In this document: positions 46,249-60,000 of the stretch, piece after piece
Position numbering within the stretch: the stretch's first letter is position 1
Layout: every line of letters begins with the position of its first letter
Origin: Lithospermum erythrorhizon
Taxonomy: Eukaryota > Streptophyta > Magnoliopsida > Boraginales > Boraginaceae
DNA length: 64,000 nucleotides
Reading direction: 5' to 3'
NCBI GenBank assembly: GCA_019722365.1
Contig: JADFUC010001253.1
Span: 1-64,000 of the forward strand
Program-made: the position numbers and the translations under genes
The notes under the pieces: model-generated
Told to the model about the DNA's origin: nothing
The model's input: the letters and a program-made list of their open reading frames with translations, nothing else
Databases searched by the model: none

Positions 46249-48796
46249 TGTAACGACCTTGCTTGGTCGGCCGCCACGAGTGAGAGTGATTAAAATCCGA
46301 ACAAGTCATGGCTTAGATGAGCGACTTCAGTTTAAAAACCTGATTAAACTTTAAATCCCAATGCTTGATCACAATTAAGTTTCCGAATCAAAAGCGGTTT
46401 TTTAAAATTTATAATCCGTCAATTTGTCTCAAAGCGATGACCCGTAAATATCTGTATCCCAAAATAAAGTAATCTTGCGGCGAAATTTCTGAAAAGAATC
46501 TTTCAAGGTACAAAATGACAAGCTGAAACTGAGGCTAACGTTTCAAAAGAAACTACAACAATCAAAAAGCAGTTGACCTTAGCGTAATCGGGCTGAGGAC
46601 CTCTACTGCTTGATGCTCACAGCCACTGGAGCAAGCTTCACAACGGCCTCTTGGGCACCAGCGCGTCGCTGTCGGCACAGCATGATGAAATAAAATCTGG
46701 CGAAAAGGGGTGTAGCGCGAAGCTTAGAGTGAAACTTAACGAGGGAGTGAAGCACCATCGGCGAGTCAATCGATAATATAATAGTGAAATATGAATAAAA
46801 TACATATATCGGGACTACTAAAAAAGGTCCTCTGGCAGGTAAGTAGAAATCTCAGTTATAATACATGAAGATATAATGAGGTTTGTGACCTGCTTGATTC
46901 GAAGAAAATCGATAGACTCAGCATGGCCAAAACTATTAAATGAGCCTCACCATCTACCGTATCACAGCATTATACCGTCATAATCTTGTACTGTCAATAC
47001 ACTGCCAATGGACTAATCGATAATCACCCATGACATACCCATGATGTAAGGCCAATACACAAAGTATAAGGCGGCATATACACAAAGTATAAAGCAGCGT
47101 ATTTCATCTGCAATATAGTCTGGTAGCTATGCATTTCTTTATCTGGCCAAGTATAAGGCACCCATTTCTTTATCGCTAGAATAAAACTTTTCTTATCTAT
47201 TTAAGCGTAAAATGGCATTTCTTATCGCTTCAAGTATAAGGCTGATAAATCGCGTATCGCGAGGAAGGAGAGTCGCTTTAACCTGTCTCGTCCAGCGTAG
47301 GTCAATCCACGATCTGAGTCACCTCGAGGTAAATACGTAGCTTTCCCCAACCCCGTCGCTTTCTCGGCCTTGACTACTCTGCTCACGATTGATATCCAGC
47401 CTTGTTAAAGCGTCATGATCGTGAGTCAGCTTGATCGCGTGAAGGCGCGAATCGTAAGTTCAGGCAAGGCCTGAAAAGCATAAATTATTCGACGAGGCGC
47501 AGAAATCATATAGTAAAGCGAGGCCCGCGAAAATCGCAGTTGGGGAGTTATTTATTCTTTCGCCAGCGTCTTGGCGCCACAAAATATAATCACATGTCAT
47601 ATAACCCAATTACATGTATGTCATTACCGTAATCATAACACGATAACATGTATTTCTACGCGAAAATTTACTAGTCACATTAAAATGCCCGTGAGATAAT
47701 CTTCGCTTTCTGGCAACTCTGTAAGCCTTGTGAAAACTGACCGAAATTAGCGCGCTTTTCGCGTCAGCGCTATGACACCGAAGAGTATAATCGAAGACCT
47801 CTTTATCTGCAGGCATTAAAGAAGATACATAACGACTCTTAGAGCTATCTACTAGCGGTCACAGCATGACGGATAAACTGCTCGAATATAATACGGCCAG
47901 ACCTTGGCCCGTCGATTATATTTAGAATTCCATCTTATCGCTTCTGCATTAAAATCGACTTATAAGTCATTACAGTTGTCAGCCAGTCTATAATTAACAA
48001 TCATACTCGAAATATCAATTATAACTCAACTTTGGAATTAACACTTTTTGACATAACTCCACTTTTGTCGATTTTCAAATCGCCAATTTAATATCGCGAT
48101 AACCTTATAATAAGGTCCCAAATATACCTCACTGCAGCATTTTAAAGTCTTAAAAATATTAACTAGTGAGCGAAAACCTAAAAATTCAACGCTCGGCCAT
48201 GCGTCCTCAAAGCGGCCTGCAAATCACGAATTGGTAAGCCATATCGTCCACAGGAACCCCATAACGACTAAGATTAAATCATAAAAAATTGAATTATGGA
48301 AAAGTCAGCTAGTCGAAACCGAGAAATATCTCACAGAAAGGCACTTTTGGGGTTTTTTCTTACTTATTCGAAGAGAATGATGGGGAGAGCGATGCAAACG
48401 ATCTCTTGAGTTTGGCGGCCAATGGAAGAGAGAAATGGAAAAAAGCTTTTTAAGGGGAGGGGCTTTACTCTCGGCCAAATGAGGAGAAAAAAGATGATGA
48501 AGTGTTTGATTATGATGATGTGGAAAGATAAGCATAGTTAGATATTTAAAAAAAACTCGAGTCCGGATTCGGTTTCGGTTAATTTCTCGACATCATTTAA
48601 ATCTCAGACCAGATTTAGAAATAAAATTTTTCCCAATGAAAACTAGATTATAAAAAGCAATTCGGCTAAAAAAATTTCTGAAATAATATTATCGCCGAAA
48701 TTATTTATCTTATCCCGAGGTCCGCGCCGGCCAGAAACATCAAGTGTTTTTTTAAAATGTGGCCAGATTTATTCTAATCCAGGTGCGGGATGTTAG
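46249..48796 (-). repeat. 5' LTR of the Gypsy element
   Basis: Low end TGTAACGACC, high end GGTGCGGGATGTTA, the terminal pair common in plant Gypsy LTRs. It is co-linear with 40424-42950 but heavily patched with differences. A block of AAGTATAAGGC-type repeats lies at 47040-47250. It ends in a CGGGATGTTA that the other LTR lacks. Confidence 0.75.
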
Positions 48797-51700
48797 GAAG
48801 TACTTTCGTCGTAGGGCTAGTGTGAAGGATCACATTGATTGTTTTTAGTTTTTTGCTTGATATGGACAACTCTATGTGGTCTCTTTTTGTGGCAAAAAAG
48901 GAGAAGAAAAACAATGAAGAAAGACAAATCTGGAGGGGATGTTTTTGGATCGGTATTTTGTCTTCAAAAATATTAGCCAAAGGGGGGATTTGTTAGTGTT
49001 TAATTGGCTTGCTATTTTTGAAGTTTGGAAATCGTGACGAGTGTCATACCGGATATTCTGATAGTTGGATGACAGTGACCCAGCCTTTGCTTGAACTTTA
49101 TATATCGAATCTGGAAAGATATTTTAGGAGTTCTACATTTATTTTGTTAATATTTGGAAGATATATTTTAAATCTATATTATATAGAATGACTTGGAGTA
49201 TTCAGGGATGAAGATGAAGATCTTTCCTTATATATTAAATTAAGATTTATCTTGAAGAGCAGTTCTCAGCTATACATATAAAAGACTATTGTCATCTATT
49301 TAAGGCGTAAATACGGTGAGGCGTCGTCCATGGAGTGTGAAGTTGGGCTATATTATTCTTTATAATTTCTCTACAATCATCAAACTATAAATGCAGTGTC
49401 ATACATAAAATATTAGTGATGTAGTTTGTATGAATTGTAGCGTGAATATGATTTCGTACACAAAATAGTTGTATCGTTAGTAAATCGACCAAATCTTGTG
49501 TAGTGTGAAAGTGAGGGAATCTCGTATTCGGGAGGAACTTTGAGTAGAAGTTTATAGGTAGTAGTAGGATAGAGGCGTTAGGAGGGCTTTGAGTATAATC
49601 CTTATACATGCGCGTTACTATAGTGGATTTCCGCTGAGGAGGGTGAACCACCACGGGCGTGGGTGGCGTTGCATCGAACTAGGCAAGCTGATGGCATATC
49701 TTTTTACTTATGTCTTGTTTATTTTCTGCATCGACTTTATGATGTAGGTCAAGTGTTATAATTGTTGTTTGGTCTAGCGGTACTCAACAAATCTATCTCA
49801 CAGCGGAACACCAACAATAATGAAAGTAAATTATGATAAGAGATCTAATTATCTTCTTTATTTAGTTTGAAAATCCACTTGTTTCAGTTTGTTTTTTTTT
49901 AATAAAAAACGTTTGATATTAAATAAAAACAAAAGCTTTTGAGAAGTATTTATCTTTGTTTTGATAGACACGAGTTGATACACATATTGATACGAGCAAG
50001 TTGATCGATTGGTATCGACTTCGTATCCATTTAAGTGTGGCTTATAAAGTATTCTAAATTAGAATTTGAAGTGATAAATTTTATTTTTTTGATAATTAAG
50101 AAATCAAACACATCAAGAATAACTATAGTTATTTGTCATATGGCTTACATTGCCATTGTGGCTGGTATTGATAAATTTAGAGATACTAGTGGATTTGTAG
50201 ATGTACACGAAATGAAATGAAGTTCTGAAAAGCATTCGGAGCATCGATTAGGATGCCACACGTAATGGAATACGATTTCTTTTCAAGTCGGAGATGATGC
50301 ATCGATCGATCTTGAGACCACAGCGGATGAAATTGAAGCTTTTGAGCCAAGCTTGAGTGAAAAAGCCATGGTGATATATGATGAACTATAAGTTCCATAA
50401 TTACTATCTCTAATCATTAGTAGTCGAGTGAAAAGAGCTACCACAAATTTAAGCGGATGTCGAGGAGTTGGTGTGATTTAGCCATAGTATGATTTGTGGA
50501 TCTTTGTTTGCTCAGTGCTTTGTGTTTGGTAAAAGTAAACTTTGTGGTAATGCCGGTGTTTCTTTTTGCTTTTAATGGAAATGACCCATTGTGACATCTT
50601 AACTCTAGCGAGGTTTGAATGTGATACAAGGATGGATGAGCTATGATTGCTCTGATCATTATGAAGATAGCGACCACTTTTACTAAGGAAAAAACATCTA
50701 TTGAAGGAACAAGTTCGAAGATCATCTGTTTCATAGGAATTTCTTGTAGTTGGCAAATAATTGTTCTTCTTACGGTGTTGATAAGAAGAATCGATTGACC
50801 AATTTTTAGAGAGGTTATGAGATGTCATTGATATAGCTAGGTTATCAAATTTGATCTCATTAAATATAATATCGTTCCTATGAAGCCAAGCAAGTACTCC
50901 ACAATATACTAGCAATTTTAATAATAATAATTTTATTTTGTAGAGAATTTTTCCAAGGTTTTGAAAACCAACAAAATAGAGAAATCAATAATAGAGTTGA
51001 AAAAAGGAGAAGGGTAAATGGAAATACATTGAGTCTAAATGTTAAACATATTATGACAATTTAAGAAAAGGTGGGAGATGTTTTTTAGATGGAAATTAAG
51101 TGCAAAAGGGAAACTAGTGTAAGGACTTTGTTTTGTGTTCAGGGATTATTTTGTGAAGCGATCTACTAGTAATTTCATAAAAAATGTTTATTTTTTTTTG
51201 AGGATAGGGAGTTCCAGGTCTGGGCCCAAAACTACTAGGAAGGAGGTGGGGTGAGGGTGGCCTTGGGGAATTCACAGCATGGTTTTGTCACAAAATATCG
51301 CATGTTTTATTTCATTTTTAAACCGACTTTTGATCTTTGTTTGAACTAATCGATCTTAAGAATGTCGTTGACAATGTTAATAGAGCCTATGATCAAAGGT
51401 AGAAGTTGTGAGAACGGAGTTGGTTAGGTTAGGGTGAATTTGAATTGGGTTGAAAAGCTACTAAGATTGTAAAACTATTATTATTGGGGGTATTTTAGCG
51501 ATTATCTTGTCAAATGTGTCAGAGGTTTCCCAAGTTAGCAATCCAAATCGATCTTTATTAGAATATAATCGACTTGGATGCTTTCGGGACCGAGCATTAT
51601 TTTGTGGTGGCCAGTCTGAGATTGAATTTGGATAGTATTTAGGTTTGAGGATTTGGTTAGTTGGTAAGAGTGGTTTAAGTAAAAGAAATACACGCTTTGA

Positions 51701-52654
51701 ATTAACAGAGGAATTACTAAATTAAAATGGTGAAAATGTTTGAACTCCAAGTCACCATCTTTTGATTTTAAGTGAAGAAATTCTCAGTTAATTCAGTGGA
51801 TTTTTCCTTGGTGGGGGTTACCTAAAGGAATAACAAAGACGATCTTATTAAAATGGAAAATCGTAATGATACTTTTTAACATGTTTTTAAAATGTTAATA
51901 AATAACTTTCATGAATTCTTAGAAATTTTGATACACATCATTGATATGACTTGCGAGTTAGATATGGTTTGATACGAGTTAAAAATTTAGATGTATTATT
52001 GATAGGTGTCAAAAATTATATAAACAAAATTAATGGTGTCAAAAAATACAGTGAGGATAATAGCGATAAATACTAAAAATTTCAATCTTTGTCAAATTTG
52101 TTAAATTTAGCGGATCTTAGAGTGAACCGGACAGGTCTTAACATTAAATACCTAAATTTGGGTGTCGTCTGAAAATCTTAAAAGTGAATAAAAAATACCT
52201 CGAATCAGAGCAGAAATACTCACAGAAATACAGTGAAATACCGCAATCCAGGACCAAAGAATACCCAAATTTAAAATAAAAAATAAAAATAGAGACACAG
52301 AAGCGGAATTTAAAAAGCGGGCCAGAAATTATCATTCAGTGGTATCGGTCCATTTCACATGGACAGATAATAGTTTCAGATTTTGTTTTTGTTGAATTTT
52401 TCAAATCTTGGAAATCGGATCCAACCAATAATATCACTCGACAAAGCTAGTGGACAGACGTACACGTACACTTAATCTAACAATATAAGTAAAGTTGGCC
52501 AAGTTATGGCCCCATGAAATACTGTTCTTTCACATATTCACATTATCAACATCCTCCTATTGCCCATTGTGCACTATCCACAATAAAAGAGTAGTATAGA
52601 AAAATGCTTTACACCACTACAACTTCCCAAACACTTTAACCATCTATTTTGGTG
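48797..52654. other. Gene-poor stretch, possible non-LTR retroelement trace
   Basis: No gene was recognised. The minus strand at about 50830-50915 reads YCGVLAWLHRNDIIFNE, which resembles the W-x-RN-x-x-x-F block near the C-terminus of plant LINE reverse transcriptases; no upstream RT was found, so this is weak. The rest is AT-rich, with open frames under 100 codons that look random. Confidence 0.3.
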
Positions 52655-52662
52655 TATATAAA
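52655..52662 (+). promoter_or_regulatory. TATA box of the DUF599 gene
   Basis: TATATAAA lies 36 bases before the ATG at 52698, so the 5' untranslated leader would be only about ten bases if this box is used. Confidence 0.45.
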
Positions 52663-52697
52663 TGCGATGACCTCTCTTCAATGAGTTCAGTGAATTT

Positions 52698-55167
52698 ATG
52701 ATGGCTTTTCTTGTTTTCTTTGACACCATATTGGTACCCTTAAGTGTATTCATTTCAATTGGATACCATGCTTTTTTATTGCATAACTTAAGGAATAAAC
52801 CATTTGCCACAACAATTGGCATGAACATGCTCAAACGGAGATCTTGGTTGAAGGACCTTAATCAAGTAAGTTTTTTCCCTTTTGAAAAGATTATCAAAAG
52901 TGGCTTATCACTTAGCCGTGATGTTACAAACGTTTCTCTTTTGATTTGAAGTGAAGCGTTTTACAAAGACGAATCTTTATCTAATTATTTCTATTACAAT
53001 ATAAATTTTGATTAAACTCTTAACCTAGTATACTTATTTGGAAAAGATGTCGAATGGTTTAGCGGTTGGTACTTGTGGCAGTATTGATCCATGAGATTAA
53101 GGGTGAATCTGTTCTAGGAGAGACGATTGGAAGTATTAAAATATATATATACTTATTTGGTTAATTGATACAAATCATCTAATAACTAATTATAATTTAG
53201 GAGTAGTTGATGAATTCTTAAAGAATCAATTTTGTCTAATTTGAGAAGTCCATAGCCTAGTGGGAGGTCGAACTTTCTTCAAGGACCCGAAACATAAATT
53301 TCTTGTTAAGGCTCTAACTTACTAAGAATATTTGTATCAGATTACTAGTAAAAATTTCTATAAATTCAACTCGTTATATAATTGGACATTATTTTAAAAT
53401 GGGGAAGCTGCAGTTCGTGAATTTTTTATTTCTGTTTACGTTGCTCGATCTCATCTCAAATTTAAGCATAAGAATTGGTATTTTAAAGATATACCAAATT
53501 ACTTTACAGGTGCCTAAACAATACCCTATCTCTTTATTTAGAATAGGACCGATGTAAAAAGTGGAAAACAAATGTAAAAACCAGATTCAATATACGTAGA
53601 CAATCTCAATAGTTATTTTTTCAAAACTAAAAAAAAATTCACTATCGTATTGTGCTTTTATCCTTGTCCAATGTTAAACCTTTTCGAAAATCTTTCATCT
53701 CACGATATTTAGTTTTTCGAATAATATTCATTTTTCTTTCATCTATTATTTAACATGTCTGTGCTTGTAAATAATGCTCTCTACTATTATATTACCATGA
53801 TAATAATCAATTAAGCTCGATATAATAATTAAAATTATTTTAATAATTTTGATTAGGATCTTCGGTGAGTTAAAATTTAAATAAAATATATTTATAGAAG
53901 GAAATGGAAAAAGATGATAATATTAGAGAAAAATAAACTTTTATGTTGAAATATTAAATAATATTGGTGGCTATTTATAATGAAATACTAGCAGTTATTT
54001 TTTGTACACCCAAATTCCCCAAACGGTTGCTGACCCACGCCCAAACCCCAATGTGTCATCCAATGAACATTTACTTGAGCATTTGTTAGAAAAAAAATGA
54101 ATTTTTTTAAAAAACTTTCTCCAAAAAATGACATAGAGAAGAAATATTCTTGGAGTTAAAGTAGTTTTCCCTCTAAAAGTAGCAAATGAAGATGATCTAA
54201 GCGTAATCCAAAGAATTTATACCAAAGACATGGCCTCTTTTATATCTTATCGCGTCATCATGTCATACATCCACCTAAAATTAAACTTTATATAAAATTT
54301 GGTAATTTCTAATTTTAATTTTGCTGTATAAAATCAAATTTCCTATAATACTATTAAAATACTAATACAAATCATATCACATGTGCATTGTACTCATGCT
54401 TTCCCACTCACCAAAAAAAAAAAGTAATGCTTTCCTGACACACGCTCTTCACAAACCAATGAAAAGGGAGTTGTAGGAAGAAATTTTACTAAATCTGTTC
54501 AGGTGCTAGACAAGTTGGCCAAACTATGTTTCAAGAATAAGGAAGCTGATAGAGTGTGTTTTTGATATTTTTTTATTTTCTCTTTTCAAAAATAGAATAA
54601 AGGTTGTTTTGAATAAGCTGGTGCAAATATTCTCACCTGTCTTAAAATTTACTTATCGTGACACGTAAAATATGTTATATTACTGTAGAATATCTCTGAG
54701 TCTCTTTTCGATTCTTACTATATTTGCATCATGTGCATAAAAAATATGTTATCATTCTTTGTAGAATGATAAGACTAATTAGGATTCTAATTTTTTTTAA
54801 GCAATCTTGACTTTATCATTCTTATTGATGGCAATATCAATAAGTAAATATGATCTCTTACATTTGCCTTAAAATATGCCTTGTTAGGAAATTTTCTTAT
54901 TGATTGGGTGGGTGATTTCGATAAAATGCCCAACAGTTCAGCTTGAGAAACAGCTTGATGAGCACAATACTAACAGCAACAGTGACAATCCTAATAACTA
55001 TAGCAATGGGAGCTCTAGCAAACAATGCATTCAAAGCAAACCACCTCCTTCGCATCCTCCTCCTCCTAGCAAGCGACTGGGCACCATCTTGGTTTATCTT
55101 CGGGTCTCAATCCGTCAGGCTCGTTATAATCAAATATGGTGGAGCAACAAGCCACTATTATAGCTAA
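52698..55167 (+). CDS. DUF599 membrane protein, apparently C-terminally truncated
   Basis: Two exons, 52698-52865 and 54937-55167, joined in phase 0 by a GT-AG intron of 2071 bp, give 132 residues. Exon 1 has the DUF599 start: FFDTILVPLSVFISIGYHAF, then HNLRNKPFATTIGMN and KRRSW. Exon 2 opens SLRNSLMSTILTATVTILIT, matching the family's LRN-x-xM-x-S-T-L block, and later has FIFGSQS and IIKYG. Family members are normally ~220-260 residues with further helices after the KY block; here the frame ends six residues beyond KYGG and no third exon was found before 57014. Function of the family is unknown. It may be a young pseudogene, or the last exon lies in a form I missed. It converges with the flippase gene. 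Confidence 0.65.
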
Positions 55168-57014
55168 AAACTTCTTTTTGTAGTTCCATAGCTGTTAAGT
55201 TGTTTGATGAGCATGTTTCTGTGATCAATACTGTGGTATAGTAACTATGAGTTGTTGGCAGACTAACAAGTACAATGTTTTCTTTCTTGTGGATCCACAC
55301 ACAGAGGGATTGTTTAGAGGGTTTTATGTTTAGCAATCTGTTGGTAAATAGGTTCTTAATCCCTTTTCAGATTGCTACTAGTGATTAGCTGGTCCGGTAG
55401 CAGTGGTGGTGGCGTCGCTAGGGCTCGTCTTTGCATTGTATGCACTTGACTTCATTACAAGGCCACCCAACTGTCCCCACTCTTCCTCCACCACCGCTAC
55501 CAATGCTTCCTCCACCACTAGTGCAGCATGGATTTAAGGTGTTCAGGGTGTTCATGTAGAGAAATAAATTCATCTATCTAGGTGTTTATAGTAGAACTTC
55601 ATGATTTTACATTGAGATTTGAGTTACATCTACCCCTATCACAATGGCCTTGGACACTGGTTTATAATGATAATCAAAGCTCACTTCTTTGTTCTTCTAG
55701 ACATCTTCTACACCGTTTCTTGGAATAATTTATTATATTCATGAAATCTACCTTCAAGAGGATTATCACTGCATGTCACAAGCCTCTGGAAAGTGCAATA
55801 AAAGATAAAATAGAGCAAAAATTAGTAGATCATATCTTCAATGCCACGACATATTTAGATTTAATTTATTTTGGATTATTTCAATTCTTTAAGTGATTAA
55901 ATTGAATACCTGACATGATTAATTCTATATAATTCACATATCTCATAGAACTACTGTATTAGTAAGATATGTAAATGACCCTCACACACATCTGCAGAAA
56001 CTGCTTCTCATAACAACAAAAGTGTTCGTAGTACACTACTCACCTGGGATCTTTACATTATCTAATAAAGTACTACGTATATTATATACTCATGTATATT
56101 TTTCATGTTATGTTTCTAATTTGCAACATCAATTTTTTCTGTCGATTCCTCTCAATCACAGCTAAAACCAGTGGTGTGCCGTCAGTTCCCTCCTTGGCAA
56201 TATGAATCTTAAACTAATAATTACATTATCACGAGGTTCAATGCCCCGCTCCTAACATGCTACATTCACCATTCCGCTTCACAGTGTTCCTTATCAACCT
56301 CAGGGTTTGCGGCGCCCTCTACTAAAATCATCATTACATTATAGTGTGGATTCGAAGCCATCGACATAATTTTCTTGTTTTGCAGGTCCTTCATCATTTG
56401 TATAAGCTGCAGCTCATCTTGATGGATACAATTCAAATACTAGTTAATTTCATAAGTAGAATAAGAAAATTATACTTATACTTCTTTGATAAGCCCATTA
56501 TTCCACAACAGCAACAAAGTCTCACAATACGTCAAGATATTTATTAAAGAAAAGGTATAAACAACTTTTTTCTATTAAATCAACAAAGCTAAGACAAGTA
56601 GAGCTAAAGATATGCATGTTGCTGAGCAAAGTATTAACATCCTACTATATATAATTGCTAGATAATTGCTAGTGAACTGTACAACCTTATGTTCCCTTGA
56701 GCTATTTCGCTATAGCACAAACTAATACTATGTAGTATTTCTTTTATGTATTTTCTGTTATTGCCTATGACCATACTGATTCAAAATTATTTAAAGTTTC
56801 AAGATACAGATTCAAAAACATAAGCATCATGCACATTGGTCAAGCCAAAAATAAAATTTAATACCATTTGAAGTAAGCAAATAAGAAAGGTTGTAAATGT
56901 TATGTTAGAATAAAGCTTACCAGAAAATATGCACTGGGATACCAAGGCAAAACCGTACTCCTCAAATCAAGAGAGTTTGCCAAATAAGATTCTCAAATAG
57001 AAGTATTATATATA
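55168..57014. other. Intergenic between DUF599 and ALA1-like genes
   Basis: Holds the 3' regions of two converging genes. A proline/threonine/serine-coding-like CCA/CCT-rich patch at 55460-55530 is low complexity. I searched by eye for the missing DUF599 exon (the HS...RF...FLIN block). A short HSPFRFTVFLIN string at about 56265-56302 is reminiscent but wrongly spaced. Confidence 0.4.
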
Positions 57015-60000
57015 TCAGCCTGTACCCTGGCCTGGCTTTGGTCCAACACCACCGTGCCTTCTTTGTAATATCTCTGCTTCTCTAGCTATTTGGATATCTG
57101 TGGGATAGAAAGTCTGACATATCACCTTCCATATAAAACGAGGGAGCAATGCCACAACTAATATGAGCAAAATGGATAGCCAATAAGTTGGCCATTTGGC
57201 CAGATGGTATATTGTCCTGCAAAATGTCATTCATGCTACAAAGTTAGTGAACTTCAGTCAGACATAATTAATCCATGGACATTGTTCTCTTATATTAAGT
57301 ATTAACACTGACCCATAATTAGGAAAAACCGGTATAGAATCCAATATCACCACACAGCCATATGTAATAAATATGGACCCCCATACAGCTGCATGAGTAT
57401 ATAATACCCAGCGCTGGATGTCCATTGCAAGGTGTATATTGACGAGTATAACAACAGAAATCGTCCAAAGGCTACCCATACTCCATATGTCAATTGTGCT
57501 CTCGAGATAAGTTATAACAGGTATACAGAAAAGCACAAGGCTCTGCCACAAAGTGTCAGCCATCGTGATCCAAAAGAGACTCATATTGTAACTTTCATGT
57601 CTGTGACCACTGGCATAAAGTTTAGGATACTGAAGCAAAGTTCGGTGACTTAAGTCCTTATCGAGAATTCCCACAACAATAGTAGGTACCGAAGTGTAGA
57701 TAAGAGAATAAAAAACACTGCTCCAGTCTGTCACTGCAGAACTTGCAGAAAAAGCGGCACACAATGTATACCTGAAGGGCAAGAGGAGAAGACTCGGTTA
57801 ATGACCATGACAAATTGGGAAATTTTCGAGGACATGCCAAAAAGCTTATAATAGATCTCGCCGTTAAGTAGTTCATATTAAATAAAAAAACTATACAGAT
57901 ATTGATACTTATGATTCATTAGGAAATATGGAATAACCCTCCTAGAATTAAAGGTTGTCTAAGATCGCATTATTAATATCTCGCTCTATTCCCCAATATT
58001 ACTTGGTGTTCAGTATCAAATTGTATTCTATTGAAAGATATTGATACATTTTATCACTTTAAACTCGCAATAGTAAGATACTTTAATTTTGATGGGTAAA
58101 AACAAAGAAAGAGGTAAAATAAAAAGTCGCCTTTATTTTTTTTCCAAACATACATGCTATGGATAGGAATGTGGTACAAGGGGAATTCTGCAGCATCTAG
58201 TAGAAAAAAGAAGATAAATGATCAAAAAGGTTTTTCTAAATTTCCATTTTTTTTATTATGCACAATCAATTTACAAGAATTTTGTTCTTTTTACTTAACT
58301 AGAAGTTGATAAATATGCAAGTCTAGAAATTCATTTTGAAATGAACATATAGTAACCAGATGTGTAATGATTAGTCAAAAGAAAATAAATGAAACAGTTC
58401 AGTGTCAAGACTAATTTAAGAAGTTAGTAAAAGAGGGAAATACTTGAGGTCAGTAAATCAACTGAGATGAACCATATTAATATAAGAACAATTTAGTGCA
58501 TTGGCAAATAAATAAATGAAAGCCTTTCTGTAAAATGAAACATCTCCTAATGAAATTAAAATGTAAGAGAACTCCACCTACCATTGAAATGAACATATAG
58601 TAACCAGATGTGTAATGATTAGTCAAAGAAAATAGATGAAACAGTTCAGTATTGGGACTAATTTAAGAAGTTAGGAAAAAAGGGAAATACTTGAGGTCAG
58701 TAATTCAACTATGATGAAACATAGAAAAATAAGAACAATTTAGTGAGTTGGAATAAATACTATAAATAAATAAATGAAAGCCTTTCTGTAAATGGAAACA
58801 TCTCCTAATGAAATTAGAATGTTAGAGAACTCCACCTACCAGAAAAGCATGAACACAAACACCGCATTTCGATAGAAGTTATAAAGAACCAAATAACCAA
58901 TACGTTGATAATTCCAATGCCCATGAACTAGAAGCAATCTTTTCAAAAATCGGAACTGTCCCATAGCAAAATCTGCTGCCATAACTGCTTGACGGCCTTC
59001 CTGCCCAGAAATTCCAACACCAACATCTGCCATCTGAATCATTGAAACATCATTGGCCCCTATAGAAAAATCATCGGTTGTATCGAACAAAAGTGAGTAG
59101 AAGTCGAGCAAAGCAACACAAAGGCTTTAGTGGTAAAATCTAATCTATTCACAAGCTTGACTCACCATCACCTATTGCTAGTGTCATGTCATCAGTGCGG
59201 CTTTTTATTAGATCGACAATTCCAGCCTTCTGCAAAGGTGCAACACGACAACATAGCACAACGCTACAAGATGTTGCAAGGTCAAATAGCTGAAACATAA
59301 TAAAAAAAAAAACTTAATGTGTAAAGAAACTTCAGGGTAGCCTCAAAAGCTAACTCGAAAATGAGATCAGTTCCCATAGTGTCCAAGTAAGTTTGTCCGT
59401 ACCTCAAACTCCAGATCTTTCTCTAATATGTACACCAGACTGTTTCCGTCAATAATAAGGGCTAAAGGACCGCCTGGAATTCCTTCTTTGCATCCTACAT
59501 GATGTTGTGACAAGTTGGATGGTCTCAAGGCAACAGAATCAACAAGATGATCAAGTTCTTCACTTGTTTCCAATCTCGCACTCCGACTTCCAAAACCTGA
59601 TGGCCTCAGACCATATTTAATCATGGCATCCAACATCAGCTTTCTGCACTCATTTTCCGAATTTCCATTTATGATCACTGGGTGCATATCTGATGTGAGG
59701 AGTTTGCAAGAGCGAGCAATTGAGATTGCAGTCTCTTGCTTGTCTCCAGTCAGGACCCACACTTTTATTCCAGCCTGACATAGGGATTCAATGGTCTCCG
59801 GAACACCCTCTTGTAATTTGTCCTCAATAGCCGTCACACCAAGCAGAGTTAAATTGCACTCGATGAGAGTAGCCGTCTGACGCAGTTTTATAGATCTATC
59901 TGTCAAAGATGTACTCGCATCCTCATACATGCATTGCCACTCATCAAGTTCTTCACAGGAAAGATCCCTGGCAGCAACCACAAGGGTCCGCAGACCTTCA

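Larger units (their letters stand above)
40424..48796 (-). mobile_element. Ty3/Gypsy retrotransposon, LTR pair, integrase not found
   Basis: Two ~2.5-kb LTRs (40424-42950 and 46249-48796) flank a 3.3-kb interior. A primer-site match just below 46249 shows the element lies on the minus strand. Gypsy RT (43850-44430) and RNase H (43215-43400) are recognisable. After RNase H the sequence reaches the 3' LTR within ~270 bases, so integrase (about 1 kb) is deleted or unrecognisable. The RT wording (HQLYAKFSKC-type) is close to the Tekay/Del chromovirus lineage, but that is inference. Confidence 0.8.

Noticed and set aside
50438..50915. 145-codon minus-strand open frame as a possible gene
   Set aside because: Only its first ~25 codons resemble a LINE reverse transcriptase C-terminus; the rest looks random and no upstream domain exists.
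56265..56302. HSPFRFTVFLIN string as the missing DUF599 exon
   Set aside because: Spacing between the HS, RF and FLIN elements is too short, there is no good acceptor before it, and neighbouring residues do not match the family.
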